The position numbers and the translations under genes are program-made. This document shows, one piece after another, positions 22,546 through 36,539 of a DNA stretch of 64,000 nt. Location: the NCBI GenBank assembly GCA_951394405.1, contig OX596337.1:3658001-3722000 (forward strand), read 5' to 3'. The stretch comes from Coprinellus micaceus (lineage: Eukaryota > Basidiomycota > Agaricomycetes > Agaricales > Psathyrellaceae). The notes below the pieces were generated by a model. It did no database searches and was not told the origin of the DNA. It saw only the letters and a program-made list of their open reading frames with translations. How positions within the stretch are numbered: the first letter of the stretch is position 1; the number at the start of each line of letters is the position of its first letter.

Positions 22546-23934
22546 ATGTCGAAACGAAGTCTCTCCCCTGCTCCTGTTGGCGGCGCTCTCGTCAAGAAAG
22601 CCAGGGCGACCCCACCCCCCTCGAACCAAATTGTCATCTCCAACTCGAACGATGATCGAAATAAGGGACTCATACGAACGGTCCAACGGACGAGTAACTT
22701 GGAAGCGCCCATTGTCAGCCTGGCAGGAGCCCACTCGGTACGTAGTACAGCCGTATATACAAAGGCTGAGACCTTACATAGTTCACTTAGGCAGAAATCT
22801 TGAGCTGCAGGTTCGATCCTTCAGGTCAGAACATCGCTGCTTGTTCGGCCGACCGTGGAATCTGTGAGTTTCGAATTTATTACTTGTCGGATCTGTTCAA
22901 AGCTCATGCATGTGGATGAAAGCCTTGTGGAGAACATACGCACCAAACACCAACTATGCCTTACTTTCCAGCCACGCGAAGGCCCCCATTCTCGACCTGC
23001 AATGGTCATTATCCTCCCAGCTCCTGTACAGCGTGTCAGCGGACCATACACTCACCCTTACCGACGTAACTACCGGAGAGAAGCTTAGAAGAATACGCGC
23101 CCACCGTGAAATCATCAACACAGTCGACCGGACGATGGCAGGAGGGTCAGGAGTTGAGCTCGTCGCGACTGGCTCTGATGACGGAATGGTGAAGATCTGG
23201 GAAGGTGGAGATGAGGCTAAGAAGCACCCTGTGGCTACATTCGAGATTGGATGCCCAGTTACGGGGGTATGCTGGAGCGCCGATGGGAACAGTGTGTATA
23301 TTGCAGCCATCGACAACGAAATCCACGTTAGTTTAATATCTTTCCTGCTCGCGCCTTTGCTGACGTGTTTCATTCGCATCCAGGTATACGATTTGCGAAA
23401 GCAAGAAGAGGTTTACTCATTGCTCGGCCATACCGACACCCCAACGTCTCTCTCCTTGTCACCCGACGGCAGCTACCTTCTTTCTCCCTCGCTGTCCTCT
23501 CAAACCCTCATTCACGACGTACGACCGTTCTCCACTTCCCCCAACCGGATACATCGCACTCTACATGGTGCGCCCGCTGGATTTGAAAACACTTTGCTCC
23601 GCGGGGCCTGGAGTAAAGACGATGGTGGACGTCGCGTTGCTGTTGGAGGTGCTGACAGGATGGTCTGCATCTGGGAGGTTGAGAGTTCCAAGACTCTTTA
23701 TAAGGTGGGGAGAATTTTGCCACAACCCCAGTCATGAAAGCTAACTCATGGTCGCAGCTTCCTGGACACAAGGGAACGGTCACGTCTGTTGATTTCCACC
23801 CAAAGGAACCCATCAGTAAGTAGTCCTTTTCGTCGGCACGTTTCAACGCTAACATCCTGCGTCAACCAGTTCTTACCGGCAGCAAAGATGGCACCATGCT
23901 TCTCGGAGAGATCGAACCCAGCCTTACTGTATAA
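22546..23934 (+). CDS. SNRNP40: U5 snRNP 40 kDa WD40 protein
   Basis: Six exons: 22546-22737, 22791-22863, 22923-23326, 23384-23704, 23758-23815, 23870-23934; 370 aa (human SNRNP40 is of similar size). After a basic N-terminus (MSKRSLSPAPVGGALVKKAR) come seven WD40 blades: NLEAPIVSLAGAHSAEILSC, SADHTLTLTDVTTGEKLRRI, VATGSDDGMVKIWEG, AAIDNEIHVYDLRKQEE, GHTDTPTSLSLSPDGSYLL, VAVGGADRMVCIWEV and the ending LPGHKGTVTSVDFHPKEPI. This matches SNRNP40 (Spf38 in fission yeast) along its whole length, including the VRPF and the GFENTLLRGAWS segment. It is a nuclear core component of the U5 snRNP, binding near Prp8 in the spliceosome. Conserved single-copy type gene; no oddity. Confidence 0.95.
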
Positions 23935-24083
23935 CATTCTGTACTTCCTTGCTAACGATACCAAAACCGAGTCTTGGCAGCTTACTTTCCACGGTCCCTT
24001 ACAACTGTTTCTTCCCGTTCAGAACTAATCTGACGCCTAGGTATACTTTACAGAAGTGTCCAATGCCGACCGTACGAAACCCC

Positions 24084-27000
24084 TCAGACCATGGAAGACT
24101 GCCTCGGAGTACGACGGTCTGGCTTCAAGCCATTCCTCACTGCCATCAAAGCAAGTCCAAGCTCGTTTGCCCCCTTGCCATCAGACCCTGCCCCGAATAC
24201 CCAGTCGTCCGGGTCGAGATAAATAAGCACCCGATCTCCAGTCCCCAGCAGCAGCTTCCCTAGGTCAGGATGCTGTCGGAACTTGAGGGTTTGGATTTCG
24301 ACCAGTTTCCCTGCGGCCGCGTCCAGTTCTCCAGACTGCAGATATGTTGCGAAATTCCGAGATATAGTCCGTAACTCAGCGGGATCTTGGCATATTCGTA
24401 TACGTTCGACGATATCAGAATGCCGTTCGAGGAAAGGGAGGGCGTGGTAGAGGTGAAGGGATGAAGGGTATTGGACGCCGTTCCAGACGACGGGGTGCGG
24501 TGCATGAGGCACGAGGTTGCTGTATGGTGGCCCCGAAGTAGAACTGAAGGAGAGGGGATTAGGCCCTGTATTCGAACGCTGTGAGGGTGGCGGTGGGTGA
24601 AGCCCCGGCGCTGAACCACCAACTAGAGCGATGCCCAGTCCACTCCCCGGGGGACGCTCCTTTTGTTGGGCAAGCGCAGGGGTTGACGACACGTGGATTC
24701 GTGATGGCCCTGAGCGCTTATCTTCGCCATCAGCAAGGCCGGGTGTGGTGGCTTCCTCCAACGATCGCAGGTTCTGGAAGGTCTGTTGGGAGGGTAGTGT
24801 ATCTGCACGGCGGGGTTGTAGCAAGCGCCGGACTGGACGTCGTTGAGAAGATGGTGAGTTCTTCGACAAGGTTGCTTGATCAGATGAGGTGCTGGAGGAA
24901 GTTGTAGCTCGTGTATGGGCAACTCGTGGATGGGTCAAAGGTGGGGGAGATTCCGACAACGGGCCTTTCGGTGTGGTCGAGGTTTGTGGGAAGTATGACG
25001 CTGCCGCTATAGGTTGTGGGTGCACTGGGAACTGAATGGGGGGCACCGATGATGCAGGGGCTGCGGGAGCGTGCTGCTCGCGACGTGCCGCAACGAGCGG
25101 TTGTGCGAGTTGGATTGGCTCAGTGTGGGTCTGTGGAGGGTCAGGCTTTGAAAAGTTGCTGTTGTGGTGTGGTATAATTGAGACACCATGGGTTGGGGCA
25201 ATTACTTTGGCTTGAGCAGGAGGATGACCAAAGTGCACATGCGTTTGCGGGGGTCTCGGCTGCTTCGTCGCCGTCGGGACAACGGCTTCCCCTTGGGGAG
25301 GCACATTGGGAGGAACCACGCCCGCTGGGTACGCTGTAAAGAAATAGTCGCTCTTGTGGCTCCCCCGACTTCTCCGCGACTCAGAGTACCGGTCGCGAAA
25401 CGTCCTCTGGTCTTGAAGCCATGGATCTACATCCTTCAGAGTCGGGGGTCGGTCCCGGTGCTGGGCAGCCTGCGACATCCTGGACTTCTGCTGCTTTATG
25501 AAAAGCTCCAGTCTCTTCCTGTATCTTTTGTCCATTGGTGCTCCGAAGTTTATGAAGGTGCGTAAGACGACAGCGCCGTAGATGATACCAATGCCGAGCG
25601 CGGTGCTGATCCCAACGCGGATGGCGAGGATGAGTCTGTCGCTGAATTGAGGTGGAGTCTTGCCACTTTCGACGCGCCAGACAAAGGCCATGATGCAAAG
25701 GATATAGAATAGTAAGGACCTAGGAGCCCTAAATTAGACATTTTGTAGCGTGGTCATTGGCCTGCACTCACCATACCAGCCATACCGCTGGAATAGCCAG
25801 GAGAATCCACACATTCCAGAACGGGTTGGATTGCTCTTTCCGAGTTTCCTATGGAAGCCCAGGGAGTTGTAAGTCTCTGGGAAGTGCGAAGATGAGAAAA
25901 CACACCTGAGCCCATTGAATAGCCTTGTGCGGCATGCGCATCGTGTTGAATCGAAGAATATACATGCACCCAAACAGCAGGCTCATAAGGGCCGAAACGA
26001 GGGAAAACAAGGCTGCATAGTGGACTATCGGGTCTAAGAAGGCGGCCTCGATTTGTAGAATGGCGACAATGGCACTGGGAGCACGGTATCGGTTAGTAAA
26101 CGAGAGACGGGCGAGAGTGCACTGCGCTACGACTCACGAAAGGAGCAATACTGAGATAAGATTCATAGTCTTCCACTCTCTGAGAAGAGTATCGATGAAG
26201 TGCGTCCACGATATCGTCAGATTCGTGAACACTTCGTCGTGGAAGGAGAATAACTTCGGGTTACGCCTTGCAGAGGCGCTCTCCAGTACCAGGCGCTCCA
26301 TCTGGTCCTTCTGAAGGTTGGTATCTTCGAATATGTTGGCGACTCTGGTGAAGTACAACCTCGGTACACCCAGCAGGAAGTAGAGGTACATCCGGGAGGG
26401 GAAGTACCTTAGCAGCCATCCAAATAGCGAAATTTCTTGGGGATCGGAAGTGGTGTCGGAGGTGACTGTATTCACAGGTATGGTTTCAATGGTCACCTGC
26501 TTGGCGAATCGTAGAGATGGCGCCGGTTGGTTTCCGACCCCGGCCGGCATGGTACTGTTCGGTTGAGGATTGTAGACAGAGACGGGTTCCTGAAATGTTG
26601 GAGTCTTTTTGATTTTCTCCTCTTCGAAGCTCTTGTATTCAGATCGGGTAGACGGTGCTGAATGGCGAATCGATGCCGGATATGTTTCCTCTGGGAACGC
26701 TGAAAGAGGTCTAGAGGCCATTAGGAGCGGAATTATACCGTGTACAAGACTGAACTCACTCTCCATCCATAACGGCTATTTCGGAAGAATTCCGGTCTTC
26801 GACATCATACCCACTGAGCGCATCGTTCTCTTCGTATTGTGTGGGACTCTGAATCGCCCATGCGTCCGAGGCACTTCGAACTGGGCGCCTTCTGCCGTCC
26901 TTCACTTTGAGGATGCTCGACCAGGAAAGGCGATGCCTCTTGGGCGCAAAGGGGTCTACTGCGGTGAACCCCGGCGTACTTCCCTCTCCGGATGGAGAGT

Positions 27001-27430
27001 CCACGAGGTGCGCCGGAAAGCTGGAAGGTGGGGCAACTTGATTGAACCCATCTCGTCGAATGGTGGATGCGTCAGTGAATCGGGCTGGACGAACGGGCGA
27101 TACGCCATTCGACGAGCTGGGACTTCGGCTCGAGGGTGAAGTCCCCCTGCCTTGGCTATTGCTTGTAGAGTCATTGGCAGGCGTCGCATGAAGCGATCGA
27201 GAGGGGGGTACAGGCGTAGATGTGTCGTTAAAGGCTTCGTGCTGGTCGTTCCTTGGGGATGATAGATCCGCATTCGAGGGAGAGTAAACCGCGATCGTAA
27301 TATGGTCGTTCAGGGACGAGCGCCCGTCAGCCTGTTGAAAACCTGAGTGTCTGGGCGTTTGGGATCCAATATCGCCATCTGAATCTAAGACGCGCAGTGT
27401 TGCGTCAAGTCGAGGACGTTGGCCCGACAT
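24084..27430 (-). CDS. multi-pass membrane protein with C-terminal NADAR (YbiA-like) domain, 1041 aa
   Basis: Five exons, read on the - strand: 27430-26760, 26710-26138, 26074-25906, 25848-25772, 25719-24084. The first 310 residues are Ser/Pro-rich and disordered. About five hydrophobic segments follow at roughly 318-342, 404-425, 430-455, 480-508 and 522-548 (for instance WILLAIPAVWLVWSLLFYI), then a 350-residue Pro/Gln-rich linker and, at about 904-1030, a NADAR domain: VVWNGVQYPSSLHLYHAL, TLKFRQHPDLGKLLLGTGD, FGAGSDGKGANELGLALM. NADAR domains act on ADP-ribose-linked or related N-glycosidic compounds. Here the position normally Glu in the YP(T/S)xEH motif is Leu and the following Lys is Pro, so activity is doubtful. 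Its stop lies 149 bases from that of SNRNP40, tail to tail. The fusion is well supported by continuous splicing; its role is not known. Confidence 0.85.
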
Positions 27431-28181
27431 AACTGTGCTAAAGGATAAGCGACATCGAGGTCAGTCAGGCCCAAGATTTGAACTAGGTTGCATCCTCACC
27501 TGTGTCGAGGGGCAATAGACTTCAGTTGGTTCTAGATACGTAAAAGTGTCGTAAAAGGGACGGGAAAGGCGCAGAGGGCGAGAGGAGTTGCCTGTGGACC
27601 CAGCAGGGTGAAGGGAAGAAAGAACCCCGCAAGCGCCCAATTTCAACCATAGTGGGCGCCCATGAGGGACAGAAACTCCTTTTTCGTCGGGGCGCCGTAA
27701 GCCGCGGTAACACCATTTGAACATGCATCAACCACATGACAATATTTAGACGCCCATGCAACGTTCGTATGCGTGAGGGAAGTGGCTGTCCGCGCATGTT
27801 CCCTCAGGATCCTCCGCAGGTCTCATAACACTTAAAAGTCGGTTCGGAATGTTAGAGAAAGAACACCTCAAGCAGCCTGTTAACCAGCTGGTGTTCGCCT
27901 CGTCCACCGCTACAAACTTGACCTTGCCCAAGTTGAACTGCATGAAGGAGCGCAAATTCGGCGAACAACCGCCTGCCAGTGGAATCGACAGTTCGGCCCC
28001 TTGTACAAGGAATGGGTTCTATGTATATGCGCGGTATGATACAGGAGCAGCAACAAGAGATTATCAGTGTATGATGATGTAAACGGATGGAACGACCCAA
28101 CAAAAAAAGAGCAAGCGTGAGCGACATGAGAATAGGTGATAGAAATCGTGAGGGAAATGTCATGGGGGTGGGGTCGAGCAT
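27431..28181. other. intergenic, promoter of the NADAR membrane protein
   Basis: 750 bases between two - strand genes. Apart from the short ABC transporter relic at 27891-27956 no coding content was seen. Confidence 0.55.
27891..27956 (-). pseudogene. relic of an ABC transporter Walker B exon
   Basis: On the - strand this 66-base piece encodes RSFMQFNLGKVKFVAVDEA, nearly the same as RSFMRFNSGKVKFVAVDEP at the Walker B site of the ABC transporter gene at 49-52 kb. The DNA match covers about 60 bases and stops at both ends; flanks show no further ABC sequence. It is a fragment, not a gene. Confidence 0.75.
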
Positions 28182-30935
<2,754 letters not shown>

Positions 30936-31416
30936 GGTGGTGGTCGATGGCGAAGGAGGTGGAGGAAAAGAGGCGACGATGGGGTTACGAGTCAAATGAG
31001 GGCACGCGCCTGGTCTCTGCCTTATTGGCCGTACCGCCACGCCTCCCACGCACCGTGTCCACCATGTGCCTGGTCCCATCAAACAAGCGCCGAATCAAAG
31101 CCATCCCGAGGGTCCCAGGAACCAGAGGTGTTCATGGGATGGGAGATGACATGAAGTGGGGAAAGGTGCATTGGGCCCTGGTTGCGGCGAAAATGGCCTG
31201 TGCCTCGACAATATCCTCAGTTGACCGGGTCATGTTCAGCCCGACTTTTGGACGAGCAACGGCGAGCAGAGCGTACCCTGCGCCTCGAGGAACATCAAAT
31301 TATCATGGGTGTATAGAAAGCGTCCAGGTACATAAATATCGTAAACAACGTGTCCGAGTCGTACCAATGTCAAGGAGCCGAATAATAAATCGTCAGGTGA
31401 GCCAGGTCAAGTCCGC
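30936..31416. other. intergenic, cullin-1 promoter
   Basis: 480 bases upstream of cullin-1 (-) and downstream of the DUF6345 gene (-). No gene or repeat seen. Confidence 0.55.
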
Positions 31417-33156
31417 TCAGTCGTTGTTATAATACCTCATCTCCAAGCAGGTAGGCTTACCCAAATCCTCCACCTGCCATGCCTTATCTGATCCCCTCCC
31501 ACAGGGATAAATCACCGTCGCCCTCCCATTCGGCTGGGTGATCCCCGTTCCATGGCCAACATACGTCGGCCTCCCATTGAACGCAGGATCTGTGTGCGCC
31601 GCGTCAAGCCACGACGAAGCGACAGGCCGTCCCAGAGCCATCGCAGCCGCAGTGTTCACGGCGACGTTATCCGAGAAGAAAGGCGACGTCCTCCAACCCA
31701 CGATCGCGTGGATGCCCCCACGGAAGACGGGCCACCACGGGTCGAAAGCGCGGCGCTTGGGTGCAGGGTCGCTCAGGGCCTCAAAGTCGATGCGGGTAGG
31801 GATAACCTCGCACGAGTTGATCAACCAGTACGCGAGCCCTGTGCTCTTTGGTCCCGGGCCGTAGCCTGTGGAAGGAAGCCCGCCTGGAATCGTCACTGCG
31901 TCGACGCTGCCGCTGTCTGCGAAGGTGGAGAAGAGGTGGAAGGCACCATGCGATTCGGTCAACGCGACGTTGACGTTGTTGACGAATGAGCTGGCAGAGG
32001 AACCATAGAGCCATGGATATGCCCAGTAGTACTGGGAGTTGACGAATTCGATGGAGGAGGAAGATGCGAGGTTCTTCCAAAAGACATTGGCATTGTCGAG
32101 GAAGGCTGCTTGGGCCGAATCGTTTCGCGTGACGTATCGACCAACGGTGACCCTGGGCCTGATACCCCGCTGGTGGAGAGGAGGGAAGGCGTCGAACGAT
32201 CGGGAAGCGAGGTCTTGCGTGTCGGGCTGGACTGGAGGCTCCGCGTTGCCAGAAGGACCTGGTGGAAGGACGTTCTCGGGAGTGACGTCGCCGATAGGGA
32301 AGTAGCGCAGTATCTGCGTCGCGTTGGTGGGTTTCTTCTCTCCATGGACGAAGGTTTCCGCAAAGACGCGGTACACAGGTTGGATGAAGTTGAGGCCAGA
32401 ATCGTAGAAGCAAGCATCGACGTGATAGACTTTGACGACGTGCTTATTGTCTTCGACCGAGTTGAGTACAAGACCCTCCTTGATACGCTTGACGACCGTG
32501 TCGAGCGGGGAAGGCTTAACGCACTCCTCGTTCCGCTTCGCCGACTTCCACAGGTAAGAAACAGAAAGAACCTTATCTCCAGGACCGACACCGAAGGTTG
32601 CCTGACTGCCTGGGCCGCAGACGGGATATGTTTTGTTCCCCGCCTGGAGAGAGCGCTTGATGGTGGCAAGGGTGAGGTAAGTCGACTCAGGGGTCTGTTC
32701 CGATCCATCCGGGGTGTCGAGGATGGTCGAGCCGACCAAGCTGCTTCCTTTCACAAGCTCAAGGAAGGTGTCGTCAGCAGGGAAGTAGTGACTGCCCCGC
32801 TTGAAAAAGTTGACCCCGTTCTTGACGTTAATCGAGCCGTTCCCAGCCTTGATAGTTGTGTAGTCAGGGAAGACACGCGTTTCTCCAGTGTTGCTGTCGA
32901 AGTAGCCAACGATGTCCCCGCCGTCGTATATGTGGGTTTTGGTGTCGTTGCCATCGCCCTTCGTGAAATTAACTGGTCCCGTGGCAGTGTTGCCGACAAT
33001 GGTCTTGAGGAGCTCTTCAGGGAGGAAGGAAGGGCGGCCAAGGGAGAACACGTTCAAGGGCACGTCGATGCGTGGAATCAACTTCGGATCAAGTTCGACC
33101 CATGCAGCGGCGAGGCCTACGAAGGACAGGAGGTTGACGAGATGACCTCTAACCAT
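31417..33156 (-). CDS. secreted DUF6345 family protein (579 aa)
   Basis: One coding exon on the - strand. The start at 33156 gives a signal peptide (MVRGHLVNLLSFVGLAAAW) followed by the mature chain; an upstream in-frame Met at 33204 would bury it. A consensus donor at 33229 and acceptor at 33173 suggest a 57-base intron in the 5' leader that removes that upstream Met. The C-terminal half has the features I associate with DUF6345: YYWAYPWLYGSSASSFVNN, ALTESHGAFHLF, AYWLINSCEVIPTRID, GGIHAIVGWRTSPFFSDNV. Several N-glycosylation sequons (NFT, NDT, NGS, NKT) fit secretion. Function not established. A long antisense frame (32110-33486 +) is a codon-bias shadow. Confidence 0.82.
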   Translation of the reverse strand: MVRGHLVNLLSFVGLAAAWVELDPKLIPRIDVPLNVFSLGRPSFLPEELLKTIVGNTATGPVNFTKGDGNDTKTHIYDGGDIVGYFDSNTGETRVFPDYTTIKAGNGSINVKNGVNFFKRGSHYFPADDTFLELVKGSSLVGSTILDTPDGSEQTPESTYLTLATIKRSLQAGNKTYPVCGPGSQATFGVGPGDKVLSVSYLWKSAKRNEECVKPSPLDTVVKRIKEGLVLNSVEDNKHVVKVYHVDACFYDSGLNFIQPVYRVFAETFVHGEKKPTNATQILRYFPIGDVTPENVLPPGPSGNAEPPVQPDTQDLASRSFDAFPPLHQRGIRPRVTVGRYVTRNDSAQAAFLDNANVFWKNLASSSSIEFVNSQYYWAYPWLYGSSASSFVNNVNVALTESHGAFHLFSTFADSGSVDAVTIPGGLPSTGYGPGPKSTGLAYWLINSCEVIPTRIDFEALSDPAPKRRAFDPWWPVFRGGIHAIVGWRTSPFFSDNVAVNTAAAMALGRPVASSWLDAAHTDPAFNGRPTYVGHGTGITQPNGRATVIYPCGRGSDKAWQVEDLGKPTCLEMRYYNND

Positions 33157-34906
33157 TTCGTCCTTGAGAACCCTGCACAGTACAGCGATCAGAGAGGTAT
33201 TCAAATAGGCAAAGGAATGCGAAACTTACGGGAGGAGGCTATCCAAGGGTGGAGGTGCAAAGAAAATGGTCCACAAACTATCCTTTTATTCACCGAACTC
33301 CGCAACCCACCCAATTGCGCCCTGCCAACCCCGCCGCTGTCCGGGTGGGACAGCGCTTGCGCCAAGCCTCTTTACAATTCAATTCATTCCTCGACCTCAC
33401 CTTCAGATAAAGCTTTAGGATTTGGGCGCCCAATCAGGTCTGCTCCGCTGACAGGGCCAACTTTCGGAGGGACAAGAGCGAAATGAAGACAGAGACAGAG
33501 TTGAGAGCGGAGTGGGCGCGGGTGCCGGAAGGACCTTTCGAGGGACCCTCTGTCGCACTCTCCCCGCCTCGCTCGATATCGAAAGTAGGTTCCTAGCCAG
33601 ACGTCGAGAGGATGAACGTTAAGTTGACGTTTAGACGCCTTCGTGACAGAGAGCGCCCAATGTCATGAGGTGGCGTACGGAATGGACCGCGTTGTGAGTC
33701 AGATGAGTCAGAAAACAAATCGAACTGCTCGACCGAGGACGTCGTTGAATGCGGTGTGTCGTGCATTTCTGTCAATGGCAAAGGTGAAGCTATAACTTCT
33801 CCGTCAGCGAAGAATGAGCAGTGTGTATATGCTTGGGTATACGGGTTCACTTACCGACATCAATAGTCGGTTGCTTCCTAGGAATCGTTCGAGGACCATG
33901 GACAAGATCCGAAAATCCAAAGACGCCCCTATTTCAACCCTTCGCCCACTGAATGGAAGTTGTGGAACCTTGGACAACACCCCGCACCTGGGAAACACCC
34001 TGGATTTTTGACATTGGGGCCAGAAGTTTTGGGACACGTGTCAGATGAGAGCCTCGAGGTTTCATTTTCATGTAACGACTCGGACTTGCTGTGAGAAGCT
34101 GTTGAGGATGTAAAGACTGGATTCACCAAATACAATAGAACGTAAACATGTCGGAAGCACCCTCGATTCAGTCCGATCGGTACGTGAGACGAGTGTGATG
34201 TCGAAACAAGAAGGACGACTGCTGGCCAATGTCAGCAAAAAGTGCGCAGAGCAGTGAACCAGGGTGTTGTGTTCGAGAAGGATTCAAGGTTCGACCTCTT
34301 TGCGCAGTGTTTAGAGCTCATGAATTTAGAGCTCAGGAGCCACAGCCAACAACGTCATCAGCGCCCGGCACGATAAATGCCGAAAAAAATCAAGAAGGCG
34401 CCGCCGGGCGCTTGTTTCGTGCGAAGCGGCGGGATGCCGTTACCCCCCGCTCCCTGCACAGTTCTCCGCTGAAGGGGAGTTATTATCCGACGGAGCCCAT
34501 GCAAGGGACATGGGCCAAGGGGATGGATACATCGCTTTTAGTCCCCAGACGGTTACGACATGGCTCGACATTCCCCACTTTATCGTGCGGACTCGTCCTC
34601 TTCTGATTCTTGTTGTCCGTTTAACAAGACAGAAGGGCAGAGGGTGTTCGACGCAGAGGAATGGAACCGTTTCAAGGGTTTCAAAGCCATGAGGCATCAT
34701 GTAGAAGCTCCGATCGATGCACACCTCGCATCATCGGGTTCTAGGGACCCTCCTGGAGTCGCGCCGGAAATCCCAGGCGGGTGGGTGCTCCCGGACCCCT
34801 CCCGGCGCAGCCTCACTATTTAATGCGCCCTTGCTCCCACGCGGCTGGATTTACACCCTTACCCACTACGTCTCGAATATTCCAACCCTCCCAGTCCCCC
34901 CCTACA
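33157..34906. other. intergenic between divergent genes
   Basis: 1.75 kb between the DUF6345 gene (-) and pseudokinase copy 1 (+). Weak splice-like signals and reading frames near 33593-34160 (-) could not be joined into a convincing gene. The right part (about 34440-34900) is similar to the DNA upstream of pseudokinase copy 3, e.g. the ATGAGGC(A/T) patch near 34690 and the CCCTCCCGGCGCAGC block at 34797. Confidence 0.5.
34816..34823 (+). promoter_or_regulatory. TATA-like element of pseudokinase copy 1
   Basis: TATTTAAT about 85 bases before the start codon, shortly after a CCCTCCCGGCGCAGC block that is also present upstream of copy 3 at the same spacing to its own TATA-like box. Conservation between paralogous promoters supports a real site. 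Confidence 0.5.
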
Positions 34907-36414
34907 ATGCCTTCCCAACTAACTCTCCAGGTATGTGCCCGTTCCAAGAGCGACCCTCAGCCCGGCTCACGCACGTCTTCCAACTTATTATTCGAAGGCG
35001 TCATTGCAAAAGGAGCTTCAAAATGCTCTTCAATCCTTCGAGGAGGCCAGCCAGCCACCACTACAGGAAAGGGAAGGACGGCTTGGCGCATCCATCGTCT
35101 CTCTCGTCACGATTCTTCGTTGCACTCGGCTTCTGCTCCAATATCAATCCACCGGAGCCGCCGTTCACACTTTCATCGACGCACTTCAGCAGGTAGGCGT
35201 TTAATTTTATTGATTGTGTTCACATCTGACAGCAGTGTTAGACTCTTCTGCTGTCCACGCTCGAAACGGACTCAAAGGGAGCAATGACCAGCGCCCTCTC
35301 CTTCCTGTGCAGGCAGCATAGAACTATTCCTCGACAAGTGAATATCAGCACTACTGCGTCAGCGAGCATTTTCCCCACGTCCCACTCTCTTGGCACACAG
35401 CTTCCAAACGCAGACGTCTTCTTCTGTGTAGCTGACGGAGGCCGTCCGGTGCAGTTCGAGCTTCCCAGGTCCAAAGGTGATGTACAAGATGCCAAAATAG
35501 AGGTAGGCGCCAGAATATGTCCATTTCGCCACCTACCATTTACCTTTCCCTCAGCGACTCATCCACTGCATCATCCTCCGATTCAACTACCCGGACGCTG
35601 GCGTCCTGCCTTTGGAAGGCGTCCATCAAGACGTCAGCGGAAGCTTCCACAGAACGTACCTCAAATCACCACACTATCAACATGGCTCCATTCGAGATTA
35701 TACCCTTAATAACACGGATGTCAACCGCCTCTCTCTGGTCTGTTCTCTTTCTTCCTCCTTTCCCCCGCTTTCGCTCACTAGCCAAATCGCACAGGCCAAG
35801 GATATTCTCAAGGCCCTCGACTTCCTCGACGTCAACGGCATCGCTCATGGCAAAATCAGGCCCTCAGCGACCGTCATCGACAACGATGGGCGAGCTAAAT
35901 TATCGGGATTAGGGGATGGCATTCTCATCTCAGCTGACGGTGGGTCATACCCTCCGGCGGCACGGTCTGTCACTCTGGGCGACTACCTCTGGATGAGTCC
36001 CGAACTGCTTTGCGCCCATCGCGAGGATAGGGGTGCGACACCTACCGCGGCGAGTGATATCTACTCTTTTGCTCTCTTGGCCTACGAGGTGAGTACGTGC
36101 CCTGCACCCTTCACACCCACCTCTTGAACGTCCCTTCTCCCTCCCAGCTCTTCACCGGAGAGAAGCCGTTCCCAGTGGTTAGAGCCCAGCGATCGCCAGG
36201 GTCGGCCATAGTGACACTGTTCGACGCCGTACTCGATAGAAACGAGCGCCTCGCCAAACCAGCAGAGGGCAGCACCGCCTATACCCGCTATGGCATGACG
36301 GACGAGGTCTGGAAGATGATCGAAGACTGTTCAGTCCCTGACCCCACCAAGAGGCCTTCCCCACGCGACATCCTCGGGCGCCCATTCATGATCGTCGCTG
36401 GCAGCGAATCCTGA
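34907..36414 (+). CDS. TKL-type pseudokinase, copy 1 (407 aa)
   Basis: Six exons: 34907-34930, 34998-35192, 35242-35502, 35555-35737, 35795-36088, 36148-36414. Every exon is a multiple of three bases. The first 130 residues are helical (SLQKELQNALQSFEEA, SLVTILRCTRLLLQYQ, AMTSALSFLCRQHRTIP). A kinase fold follows but its catalytic motifs are gone: the Gly loop reads LPNADVFFC, the VAIK position reads VQFE (Lys to Glu), the HRD loop reads AHGKIRPSA and DFG reads SGLG. The C-lobe scaffold remains: YLWMSPELL, SDIYSFALLAYE, GEKPFP, DPTKRPSPRDIL. It resembles the mushroom TKL kinases (HGDLKGANVLI, TDFGL) from which it must derive, and probably serves as a binding module. Intron 4 has a weak GTCTGT donor. 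Two paralogues are at 39.5 and 46-47.6 kb. Confidence 0.87.
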
Positions 36415-36539
36415 GATCGACACCTTCCTGTGGCAGGAAATCGTGCGCTTCTCAACTGGGCACCGAAATGATCCCAGGGCTGCCTACGGTCGCATCCCGT
36501 CGCATTCTTATGCGGCACCTGCGGCACTTCTCCCTTCGT

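Noticed and set aside
32110..33486. 458-codon + frame opposite the DUF6345 gene
   Set aside because: Exact antisense of a well-supported gene; its length comes from GC-rich third positions and no domain is seen.
33593..34160. Possible two- or three-exon gene on the - strand
   Set aside because: A good donor and acceptor exist near 33850 and 33790, but joining them leads straight to a stop; no domain.
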